Shown one piece after another: positions 46,826-57,200 of a stretch of 64,000 bases of DNA. The DNA is from Eulemur rufifrons (lineage: Eukaryota; Chordata; Mammalia; Primates; Lemuridae), in the NCBI RefSeq assembly GCF_041146395.1, contig NC_090989.1:217218843-217282842 (forward strand). The letters are read 5' to 3'. The notes beneath the pieces were generated by a model, which had not been told where the DNA came from, ran no database searches, and was given only the letters and a program-made list of their open reading frames with translations. Every line of letters begins with the position of its first letter. Positions within the stretch are counted from its first letter, which is position 1. The position numbers and the translations under genes were made by a program.

Positions 46826-49800
46826 TTAAACCTAAATAGGCTAAAATATATCATAATTTGTTCTTAGAGTCATATTTTCAATTGTTATTAAAGTTTTAAC
46901 CCCAATCTGATTAACTTTAAGATTAATATCTTTATCTCAACAATTGTTGAGCCTGTCTTAAGTGCCAAGCTTTTAATTTTTTTTTTTCCTTAACATAAAA
47001 AGTCCGCTGACCTTTATTTTAGCAGCTGGCTTGGTCTTAATATGTCAGATAATCCCCCAAAAGAGAATTTAAATAACCATTATGCCTACCAAGTAAATGT
47101 TTGTATCCATAAAATAGAAAGTTGGAAGTGATGTTTAAGAAAATGTACTTCACGCGCTAGATTGAGTTTTAAGTATCTCTCTTCCATCATTCCTAAGTAC
47201 TTACTGTTGACGTAAAAGATAAACCCAATACAGTGTTTTACCAAAAGAATCATTGCAATGTGTACAGATTTTTGCAGTAACTAAACACATATACTTATCT
47301 GGACAATACCTCGTATCTGGATAAATGAAGAAAAAGTAAGTGCATTTAATATATATTAAGCTTCTAGTTGAGACTTCCACAAGACTGAAAATTAATCCAT
47401 GAATTATTTTAATATTCCAAACACTGCATATTGCCTGATAGCTACATTTGCATTCCTCAAATAGATGCAGGTAATTTAGTGGAAGAACAAGACTTCACAG
47501 TTGTTGTTTTCCTCCCTCTTTGTTCTATCTAACATGCCAACATTCTGTAGCTGACTTTTGAAATAGAGGTTTAAAGCCCCAAGAAACTAAGTGATAAAGA
47601 ACCAGGGTGGAGAATGGTTCTGGCAGCCACAAGCACTTACTTCCATTTCATATGTATCATGTTAATTTCAGTTCTTACAGTGACTGCATTAGATATGCTG
47701 ATATGTCTCTATTCTGTTGTTTTAGTTACTGCTTAACTTTCACAGACCTATAAACAGAACTTAGCTGCTCATTGTGATGGAGGCAGCAACTTACCCCTCA
47801 TCACACAGTTTCACCAACCAAACCACCTAATACAGTCAGAGTCAGCCAAGCAAAGCCAAGTTTAGCTTGCCAGCCCTGAGCACAGCAGCCGTAGATAAAG
47901 GCACTCCCATTATAACACAGTCAGATTCCTACTTGCCAAAGTGATTACTACGCCCCCCTCCCCCAAATGAGCCTTCTGGCTTTCTGAAAGAGTTCTCTGG
48001 TTCCAAAGGACAGACCAAGATGGTCATGCTTTAGCCATTTGATCAATCATTTACCTTATTACTAAACAGTCATCATGGTAGAACCATGAACTACTCCTCA
48101 GACCTTTTGCTGTATCAAAATCAGAAAAAAAAAACCTGTCATTTTTCTTATCAAGGCAATTTAATGAAAGGGGTATAAATATCAGATTTTCATAGAACTA
48201 GGGAAAAAATACTGCGCCCAAAATCGAGTTATTTCCTCATGTGCCACATACCTATACAAGCAAACTCCCTTAACCAATTTTTCCCACACACATATCTCCT
48301 ACCAAAACACAGGCCCTGATAAATACAAAAATTATTGGCAGGAATTATTAAAGAAATATATACACACATCCTACAAAGGATCATGATGACTACAAAAGCT
48401 TCTCTGCATTATTAATAAGACGACTCTCAGAAGTCACTTTCATAATCAGAGCTTGAAGATGCTGGAACTCAGGTCTCCTAAATACCTGCTCAGTGCTCTA
48501 TTCATACCTCTTTGGGGGCCTCAGTTTCTTAATTTTTATAATGAGGGGCCTAGGTGACATTGTTGCTCCCAACACTAAAACCCAATGGGTCTAACCACCT
48601 AAGAAGCATTTATATTTTAAGAAACAAATACTAGGGCTCCTCCAAAGCCATGGATTGTTGGAAAGGCCAGTTCATTCAAGACAAATAAATTACCCATTAA
48701 TTAAAACACACATACACACACACACATACACACACACACACGCACACTTTCTTCCCAATAGTAAGTAACAACCAAATCTGATGTGGGGGCAAAAGGCAGT
48801 GCCTTAGTGGAATGCTGGAACCGGCAAGATTTGAGCAATAAATTTTATGGAACTTTGTCATACTCTCACATCTCAGAGCCCTTTATGATAACACTCAAGT
48901 AAATCCATCTGGTTGAGTTAATAATTAGTTTAAATCTGTTACAGGTTAATGATGCATGGCCAAGTCATTGTGGGTACATGATGATACAGTGCATGTGACA
49001 CAATCTGTAGATAATATTTTGCACTGCCATTCATTTTTCCTGATTTCCTATTCTGATTAGAAAACTAAAAGTCATTTAAGAACAAACAGAACCCTCAAAC
49101 AAGACGTATATACATATAAGCTGGATTAAGGGGGCTTGGGGGGGAAGCGTCCTCCTAAGGAATCACATAGAGTTTCGGAAGGACCTCTCAGGAACTGAGA
49201 TAGAACTAAGCCATTTCTATATTTTGAGGTTCCTTGTGTATTACAAAATAAAGAAATGCCAAAATATGTAGCTTATTTATTTAAATATTTACATGTAACC
49301 TCAAAATACAACTGTGCTACTCACCAGATAGTTTCCAAATGCACAATGTATACCAGCTCCTGGTGTCTTAGTGAGATGTGGTAATGAGACATGACATGAA
49401 AGTTTTCAAATGGACACTGTTTTTCATTCCAGCCAGGACACAAAACTGTGACTATAAGCTCACTGGAAGATATCTCATAAATATACCTGGAGCCAAATGA
49501 TCTTCCAGCCCATATTCCCAGTATCTCATCCCCTGGGTCCTCAGAAGTTTATTTAGAGATTTGTGAAGTGGACAGGGCCTCTCAGTATCAATTATATAAA
49601 AAAGCACAAATAATCTGACACTAAACATCAACAAATACGTAGATACTCATTATCTGTAGCTACGCAAAGATCATGCTCTACCACAAATGCAAATGGATTG
49701 TAATTAAGCAAAATCTGACTATCGAGGCATCAAAATACGATAGGGTTGAAAATGAGCTAATGATTCATATGTTTTGATGGTAATGGAAAGGGAGAAGGCT

Positions 49801-50354
49801 GAGACCAGAGTGGAAGGAGAGTGGATTCTTCCAGGAAAGAGAAGCTCTGAGCTCTGTGGGAACAGCCAGCATCCCAGGTATTGAGAAAGAATGGGTGCAG
49901 TCACTGTTCTGAATCCTAGTTACGGATTTAAGATCCCACCCAAGCCCACATTAACCAGGCTCTCTGAAGGTGTGTTTAAAGGCTCTCAGATGTATGAAAT
50001 GTGCAGCGAGGATTGAGAGCCACTTGAGTCAAGGGAACTGAGGATCAGGGAAAGAAAAGGTTAAGTAAGATGAACTTCAATACTCAGGAATTGGGGAGCT
50101 GCAAGGAGCCAGAGCAGGCTGGTTCTAGAATCTGGTATTGGAGTGGGGTGGGGAGGTACCCAGAGCTAGGTCCCTTTGTTCTTTACCTGATAAGTAGAGG
50201 AACGTAGCTCTCTGCAGAGGAAAGAACATTCAGATGATTGAAGCTATGGCAAGCTAAACTCAGACAACGTTCTTCTCCACATTAGACTGCATGATGTAGC
50301 CATCCCTTATATGTACAGATTTAAACATTCTCAACAATTACCTCCTCTTATCAT
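46826..50354. other. 3.5 kb without recognised genes
   Basis: AT-rich unique sequence. A CA-rich microsatellite lies at about 48707-48746. MIR-like wording near 48420-48540 (aacttaggtctcct-like and 'ggcctcagtttcttaatttt') is too weak to delimit. Open frames stay near 60 codons. Confidence 0.45.
48707..48746. repeat. Interrupted (CA)n microsatellite
   Basis: CA units broken by TA and CG. Confidence 0.9.
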
Positions 50355-50456
50355 GTAGTAGAAGAGGTCATACCTCTGCTCAAAACTGTCAAACGGCCTC
50401 CTTCCTCACTCAGAAAAAAATCCAAAGTCCTTACTGCACATGGTCTGCAAAACCTA

Positions 50457-50603
50457 CAGTCTTGCTCCTCAAAGTGCTGCCCTAGCAGCAGCAGTGGTAG
50501 TACCACATGAGAACTTGCTAGAAACACTGAATCTCCAGCCCCACCTCGGAACTACTCAGTCAGAATCTACACTTTCACAGATCCCCAGGTGTACCAACCG
50601 TTG
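50457..50603. mobile_element. MER5-like hAT MITE
   Basis: 'cagtcttgctcctcaaagtg' resembles the MER5 terminus. The interior 'acatgagaacttgctagaaa', 'atctccagccccacctcgga' and 'cactttcacagatccccagg' follow MER5 order. The right terminus is decayed. Confidence 0.6.
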
Positions 50604-51016
50604 GGATCTATCCCACCTCTCCAGCCCACTCCCAGCACCTCTCCGGCCTGTCTTCTACCACACTCGTGCTCACTCAGCATGGCTGGTCTTGCTATTCCTC
50701 CAACATACCAGGTTCTCTCCTGCCCAGGGCCTTTGCACTTGCTGTTCCCTCCACTAGAATGTGCTTCCTCCACATACCTATAACGCTCATTTCTTTCCCT
50801 CACCTCCTTCAGATCTTTGCTCATACCACCTTCTCCATGAAAAAAAACTTCCTTCATCATCCTGTTTACAAATGAAAAGAATTTTTCCAGATATTCCTTT
50901 TTCCCTTCTTCCCTGCTCTGTTGTTTTTTCTTTTTTTCCGTCTTTGCTATTCTCTATCCATAGCACTTCCCACCATCTTATGTATCTTTTGTTTCTTATT
51001 CATTTGATTATTAGCA

Positions 51017-51155
51017 GTCTCCCTGTGGTAGACTGCAAAATATGACCACAAATTCTTTGTATTTACTTCCATTGAGAGGTAAGATATATATCTCCACCTC
51101 TTGAAGCTGGGCTTGGCCCTGTGACTTGTTCTAACCTATGGGATATTAAGCCACC
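51017..51155 (+). repeat. Unclassified ancient insert (LTR-like) in L2
   Basis: 'gaccacaaattctttgtatt', 'atctccacctcttgaagctg' and 'ggcttggccctgtgacttgt' belong to a common dispersed mammalian repeat, probably LTR-derived. It interrupts the L2. I cannot name the family. Confidence 0.45.
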
Positions 51156-51317
51156 TTACCTTTCTCCTGTAAGTATATAAGTTCCAAGAAGGTAGGGATT
51201 TTTGTGCACTGCTGCATCTCCAGGGCTTAGTCCAGTGTTCAGCATAGGGTGGGTATTCTAAAATAATTGCAATGAATGTTGAAGGACAGAATGATAGCAA
51301 AAGGAAAACTCACAAGT

Positions 51318-51596
51318 AAAAGAAATGAATACCAGCCTGAGCAAGAGCGAGACCCCACCTCTACTAAAAATAGAAAGAAATTATATGGACAGCTAAAAAT
51401 ATATAGAGAAAAAATTAGCCGGGCATGGTGGCGCATGCCTGTAGTCCCAGCTACTCGGGAGGCTGAGACAGGAGGATCGCTTGAGCTCAGGAGTTTGAGG
51501 TTGCTGTGAGCTAGGCTGACGCCACGGCACTCACTCTAGCCTGGGCAACAGAGTGAGACTCTGTCTCAAAAAAAAAAAAAAAAAAAGAAATGAATA
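51318..51596 (+). mobile_element. 5'-truncated strepsirrhine-type Alu with 14-bp TSD
   Basis: The body starts inside the left monomer at CCAGCCTGAGCAAGAGCGAG (51332), carries the lemur linker 'ttatatggacagctaaaaat' and ends in poly-A. AAAAGAAATGAATA at 51318-51331 is repeated at 51583-51596. The truncation plus duplication point to a normal L1-driven insertion that stopped early. Confidence 0.95.
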
Positions 51597-52784
51597 AATG
51601 CCAGAGATGGGCCTCCACAGCTGAGAGACTAGAAAGTGGAAGAAAGACTTCCTGGGTTCCCTATAACCCTTGCCTTTTCAGAATTAGATTGAACAAAATA
51701 AGATTTTGACTACTTTGGTAATAGAATATTTTAGCAAAAAAAAAATTTACATGTTCACATACAGTGTATCAAATCTATTCAAAATAGCTCTAGTTTCATG
51801 ACGCTAAACTTGCCTAATTCTGCACAACCATGTGACCTTTAGAATATTTTTCACATTATGCAGCATTTACTCTCGGCGTTTTAAGTTGTTCCGATTTTTA
51901 ACAGATCGCAAAATCGGCGAACCAAATCACTGCATGTTGCTTCAATTCTGTCTTGCCAAAGAAGAAAAATCTGTTGCTTTGGATTCATTTCAACAGTTGG
52001 AAATTCAGGCCATCACATTTTAAATCTCAGATGTTCCCCACTGTGTCCACATCACATAAATCAGTGAGCGTACAGATACCCACATGTTTGTGAAGCCAGT
52101 TCTCTAACAGCTAAAGAATGACATCCTTTGGAAAGGGGAGACAAATTTAAGTGGATTCTGCAGCAGTAGGTTTCATAATTCTAGAAGCACAGTGTGGCCC
52201 TCAGAGAAGGCACAAGCAAGTTCCACTGGCAAGCAAAAAGAGAGATTCTCTATTAAACAATTTTTTGAAACATAAAATTAATATGTTGTTTTCATTTGAT
52301 GGGAAAAAATAAAAGACAACCTGCAACACACTAATTTTCTGTCTTCTTGGAAAGAGAAAAAAAAACCCTGAATTTTCTAAAGAGGATTACCAGTCATTAG
52401 TAGGTCTGTCTGAACTCACAGCATAAGTCTCATCAAAAGCACTGGAAAGGCCAATACGTAATGTGACGACAAAGAAACAACTCAGAGGAACTAGGCTCTA
52501 GGATCTTCAGGGTTTCTTTCAGGAAATCCAAACAACAGAATCACATACACACATTTGCAAATACCTACTATCTGGCTTCTGATTTTTTTCTTTTTTTTTG
52601 AACACACATAATTACCAATTAATCAGCAAAATGCATACTGGAAATCACTGAGGTCTTCCTATTAAATCACAGGGCTCTTATCTAGAGTATCACATACTAC
52701 TTTTTTTTCCCCTTACCACCACATATCTCAGTCTATACTGTGTGCAAAGCAAAGGAGAAAACTATTGAGATTGGACTTTTGTAT
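51597..52784. other. Unique segment with CpG-retaining core
   Basis: No repeat recognised. The part at 51800-52030 keeps CpGs (for example ctcggcg, aaatcggcgaac) in an otherwise CpG-poor setting, and a 63-codon frame (+, 51832-52023) crosses it. It may be a conserved non-coding element. Function unknown. Confidence 0.4.
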
Positions 52785-53165
52785 AGTATCAGTCAGTATG
52801 GGCAAGGTTCTGCTGTGGTAACAAATGACCCCATGAATCTCAGTGACGTGAAACAACAAAAGTTTATTTCTAGCTCATGTTATTAGGTCTACTGTGCGTT
52901 GGCTAGGAGTGATGTTCACCGTACCCTCAAGAATCCAGATTAATGAGGCATCTACCACCTGGGGCTTTGCCAAGCAACAGGGACAGATCACCACAAATCA
53001 CTCTCTGTTAATAATGGGACATGTGTCACTTCTGCTCACAGTTCACTGGCCAACAGAAGTCAGTTGGCCACACCTAACTCCAAAGATAAGGATATTAAAT
53101 CTTATCTCACAGCGGGGAGGAAAACCAGAACTATCCAGTGGAAAGTACTAACAACTGCTGCAGCC
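52785..53165 (-). repeat. Possible LTR-class ancient repeat
   Basis: 'gctgtggtaacaaatgaccc', 'gacgtgaaacaacaaaagtt', 'tatttctagctcatgttatt' and 'gtgtcacttctgctcacagt' read like a dispersed mammalian LTR-derived repeat in reverse. Class and strand are tentative. Confidence 0.4.
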
Positions 53166-53239
53166 TCTGTTTACTCCCTGCCTCCTTTTCCACGCAGCCA
53201 TGTATCCATTTCAGAATATGTCTCTGAGGGCATTTTAAC

Positions 53240-53640
53240 TGCAGAGCACTCTTCTAGGTGCCATCTGGGACACAAAGATGAATCAGACAGAAATCCTGTC
53301 TTTAAGAGGATGACAATCTAGCAGAGGAGATAAAACAGATGACCGATGGATGGGCAGAAGGATAGATAGTTAATCTCTAGCTATACATATAGAAATTGCA
53401 TGCAAGAAGAAAATGTCAAATGCCAATAAAAAGAAGCATATGAGGTTCAATGAGAGTTTAAACAAAGACATTTCCTTTGAGGAACTGACATCTGAGAAGG
53501 GCTCTGCAGAGCAAGTAAGATGTGGACATGTGGATGGATGCCCATGCAGTGAGAAGGACATAAGTAGAGGCAGAAAAGCAGGATATGACAGTTCATGTGC
53601 AGAGAATGGCAAAATGGTTAGGCTGACTGATGTTTAGAAC
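53240..53640 (-). repeat. L2 LINE 3' end (antisense)
   Basis: 'gagcactcttctaggtgcca', 'gacacaaagatgaatcagac', 'cctttgaggaactgacatct' and 'gagaagggctctgcagagca' match the reversed L2 tail region. Confidence 0.65.
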
Positions 53641-53645
53641 ATTAA

Positions 53646-53696
53646 AGGAGGAGGAGGAGGAGGAGGAAGAGAAAGAAAAAGAAGAGGAAGAGGAAC
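53646..53696. repeat. Purine-only (GGA)n/(GAA)n tract
   Basis: About 50 bases contain only A and G on the plus strand, with repeated AGG then AAG/AAAG units. Confidence 0.95.
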
Positions 53697-54894
53697 TAGT
53701 AAAGTCTTCTTGACTGGAGGAAAGGAGGAGACAGTGGGAACAGGGTAAGACGTGCAGTAGTCCAAACAAGAATGGTAGGTCCATCACAATTGAGAGGAGG
53801 AAACGGTTCTACTCTCAAACCATACATCCCAGGAGAAAACTCAACTTTCCCATGTCTCTTTTATCTGATCCAGGAGATACAACTCACCTTTCCATCTATC
53901 TGCCCAAGCCTGCAGGCCTGGTCATTTGAGGCTTGGATCTTATAAAAGTAAAAGAGGTCAAATGGGGAGAACTATCTCTACTGAGAGACTGGCTTTTGGC
54001 CATGTCACCCAACCAAGAGAACATTCTATCATTAAAGGGAGTTAACTCCCAATAAATATTTGTTCTCTTTGTCCTGAGTTTGTTTCCTATCTCCAAGGAT
54101 GTTTCTGAAGCCACTCCTTAAGGTCTGAGCTGCAGGGCCTAATTTATGTCTGTTTGTTCGGGAGTCTGCACTCCTTCCCCAACTCCAGATTTAACGTCAA
54201 TGTTTTGGCCCTTCACAATGGCCAATCCCAGTAGGCCCTGTCGTGAGCCTCTGACCATCACAAGCATCTACTGCCTATTTTATACAGAGGTTTAGGACCC
54301 TTCGAGTGCACCAAACCTGCTTATGTTCACCACTCCCACTACTTCTACACAGTGAAACCCGCCTGTGATCTGCAACCATTTCTTACTCCGGACCAGCCCC
54401 TCCATGGGCAGGGGAGCTCTGTGCTATTCTCCCCACCGCTCCAATAGACAAAAGACTTCCATTGCCACCCCAGGAAGATCAGCACAGCCAGTGGGGTCCT
54501 TGCGGCTCACTGGGATCCACAGAGAAGCAATCCTACTCCTAGGATGATCTGGGACTTGGCTCTCAGAGTGGATGCTGTCACACTGTATACTCTGACTCTC
54601 ACGCCAAGAATGCTCGTGTAAGTCAAAATCAGAAAGAATGACCCCGCTGATGATGCCAAGGTCTGAAACACTAAAAGATAAGGGTTCGGCTATTTCCCAG
54701 GAAGCCTGGACTTTAGAATCCATAGACAAATGACTCATCAATCCTAGATTACTGCTTTTTACCATACCCCTTCACAGAATACTGTCAGCCTTCCTTATTG
54801 ACCAGTAGCAGAGTTTTTTATAATTTTTGTCCAGTATTCAGATTTATTTTGCATGTTATATACATAGCATGTTTGTAAAATACCTTAGGATTCA
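53697..54894. other. No recognised gene or repeat
   Basis: Unique sequence. A 113-codon frame on the minus strand (54765 to 54424) and a 60-codon plus frame overlap each other without recognised motifs. Confidence 0.45.
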
Positions 54895-55675
54895 ACCAAT
54901 ATTTAATGATTACTTACACAGAACAAGATACCATGCTACATGCTACAGAGTAATAATTAAGTCCCCCATGGGGGCGGAGGAGAAAAACTTAACTATACTA
55001 AATTCCCTAAGAGAATTCTGGGCAAACTGCTGCGGCCGTCAATGAAGTGAAAAATCAAAGCAATTTTACCTACACCTATATTTTACCTACACCTACAGAG
55101 CAGGGCATAGAGATGACATTGAGATATGCCTTTAAGAACAGACAGAATTTCCAGAAGAACAACAGGTCAGTGAATATTCCAAGTGGAAAGACTGGCACAG
55201 AAATAGAAAAGCATTGAGCATATCTAGTGAACAATGGGAAGGGCAGTCTGGCTTTATTAAGTAAGACATAGAGCAGGAGAGATGATGGAAAAAGCATTTC
55301 AGGACAGATTTGTTTATTATTTCAGAATACTATAGGGGTACAAACATTTTGGTTACATGTAATGCATTTGCCTCATCCAAGCCAGGGCTACAAGCGTGCC
55401 CTTCCCCCATACACTGTGCCCCGCCTCCATTAGTTGTGAGTTTACCCCCCCAACCCCCCCACACCTGACCAGCACCCAGTGAATATTACTACCATGTGAG
55501 CACCTCAGTGTTGATCAGTTAGTACCAATTTGATGGCGAGTACATGTGCAGGACAAAACATAATAGGTACAGGCCTTTAAAGGCCCAGAGAAGGAGTCCA
55601 TTTTAATGTACTAGGCAAATGGGAGCTACTGGTGGCTCCTGAACAGGTAAATAACATTACCAAAATTAAGCTTTA
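54895..55675 (-). repeat. L2 LINE split by an L1 tail
   Basis: Antisense L2-like wording runs from 'gattacttacacagaacaag' and 'ataccatgctacatgctaca' to 'gcatttcaggaca' at 55306. It resumes at 55556 with 'taggtacaggcctttaaagg' and 'gcaaatgggagctactggtg'. A short L1 tail sits between the parts. Confidence 0.55.
55300..55555 (-). mobile_element. Strepsirrhine-type L1 3'-UTR fragment with TSD
   Basis: The body at 55307-55548 reads 'ttattatttcagaatactat', 'aggggtacaaacattttggt', 'tgcctcatccaagccagggc', 'tacaagcgtgcccttccccc' and 'gttgatcagttagtaccaat'. This is the reversed L1 tail I know from lemur and galago sequences. CAGGACA at 55300-55306 is repeated at 55549-55555. Strongly 5'-truncated, no coding part. 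Confidence 0.8.
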
Positions 55676-55679
55676 AGTT

Positions 55680-56090
55680 CCTGCTCCCCAACCTCAAGCT
55701 TGAGGACTTCTTCCCTGTTAACCAGCCTCCATTTACGCGAGCTGGCCTTCTCTTCCTCTGGGGCCTTTGCATTAGTGATCTCTGCATGGGCCTCACCCCT
55801 CACCACCTGGTTGGTGCTTTCTTAACACTCAGGCATCTGCTCATGTGTTTCCTCCTCAGTGAGCCTCCCTGACCACCTAAAGGAGTTCTCTCACCCTTGG
55901 TCGCATTTTAGTCTGCTAACATGTTGCTTCCAGCAGCTCTCATCATAATTTGAAATTATTTTATTCATTTCATTAGTGGCTTACGGCTTGTCTCCTCCCA
56001 CTATGATATTAGCACCCTGTGAGCAGACACATGCAGTAGCATTGTGCCTGTTAGAATGGCTGACGAACAACAGGTACTCCATAGCTACTT
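55680..56090 (+). repeat. L2 LINE 3' end
   Basis: 'tggggcctttgcattagtga', 'gcctccctgaccacctaaag', 'taatttgaaattattttatt' and 'accctgtgagcagacacatg' follow L2 order. Confidence 0.75.
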
Positions 56091-57200
56091 TTAACAGCTT
56101 TATTGAGATATAATTCACCTATTTAAAGTCTACTATTCGATGGTTTTTAGTATATTCACAGAGTTGTGCAAAAACCACCACAATCAATTTTAGAATATTT
56201 CCCAACCCCCAAAAGTAATTCCACACCCATTAGCAATCACTCCCCACTCCCCACCAACACTTCCAGCCCGAGGCAACCAATGCTCTACTCTCTGGCTCTA
56301 TAGATTTGCCAATTCTGGACATTTCAAATAAACAGAATGATGTAATATATGGCCTTTTGTGACTGGTTCCTTTTACTTAGCATAGTATTTTCAAGGTTCA
56401 TCCATATTGCAGCATGTATCAGAACTTCATTCCTTTTTATTATGGAATAATATTCCATTGCATGGATATACAATATTTTATTTATCCATTCATCAGTTGA
56501 TAGACTGTTGGTTTTTTCTACTTCTTGGCTTTTATGAACAATGCTGCCATGAACATTTGTCTACAAATTTTTGTGCAGACAAGTGTTTTCATTTCTCCTG
56601 GGTATATACTTAGGAGTAAAATTTCTGGGTCATATGGTAGTTTTGTTTAACATTTTTAAGGAACTGCCAGACAGTTTTCAAACTGGTCACACAAACTTTA
56701 TATTCCCATCAGCAGTGTATGGGGGTTCCAACCAATTTCTCCACATCTTCATCAATGCTTATAATTGTCTTTTTTTTTTTTTTTTTTGAGTCAGAGTCTC
56801 ACTCTGTTGCCCAGGCTGGAGTACAGTGATGCGATCATAGCTCAGTGAAGCCTTGAACTCCTGGGCTCAAGTGATCCTCCTGCCTCCAGAGTAATTAGGA
56901 CTACAGGAAAGCACCACCATGCCTGGTTAAGTTTTGGGGTTTTTTTCCTAATTTTTTTGTAGAGATAGGGTCTTGCTATGTTGCTCAGGCTGATCTTAAA
57001 TTCCTGGCCTCAAGCTATTCTCCTGCCTTGGCCTCCCATAGTGCTGGGATAACAGGCATGAGCTGCCATGCCTGGCCAAGAGTTCTTTATATATTTTAGA
57101 TCCAAGTCCTCCATCAGATATGATTTGCAAATATGTTCTCCCATTCTGTGTGTTGCCTTTTTACTTCTTGATGGTGTCCTTCAATAACTATTTTGTAAAT
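56091..57200 (-). mobile_element. L1 LINE 3' region (antisense), interrupted by Alu
   Basis: Reversed L1 wording: 'acagctttattgagatataa', 'ttcatccatattgcagcatg', 'tatggaataatattccattg', 'tcctgggtatatacttagga' and 'gggtcatatggtagttttgt', up to 56768. After an Alu it resumes at 57079 with 'agagttctttatatatttta'. About 200 bp of the usual L1 sequence is missing at the junction. Non-coding. Confidence 0.85.
56769..57078 (-). mobile_element. Alu SINE, older dimer (AluJ-like)
   Basis: Antisense Alu with poly-T, 'ctctgttgcccaggctggag', 'tcatagctcagtgaagcctt' and 'gggtcttgctatgttgctca', ending 'gccatgcctggcc'. No target duplication is visible; the insertion coincides with a gap in the host L1. Confidence 0.9.

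Larger units (their letters stand above)
50355..51275 (+). repeat. L2 LINE with two inserts
   Basis: L2 order: 'ctctgctcaaaactgtcaaa', 'cagggcctttgcacttgctg', 'ttccctccactagaatgtgc', 'cttcagatctttgctcatac' and 'ccaagaaggtagggattttt'. It is interrupted by a MER5-like element (50457-50603) and by an LTR-like segment (about 51017-51155), with an Alu just downstream. Confidence 0.82.

Noticed and set aside
48707..48746. Regularly spaced repeat that might suggest an array
   Set aside because: It is a dinucleotide microsatellite. There are no repeat-spacer units, and CRISPR does not apply to a primate genome.
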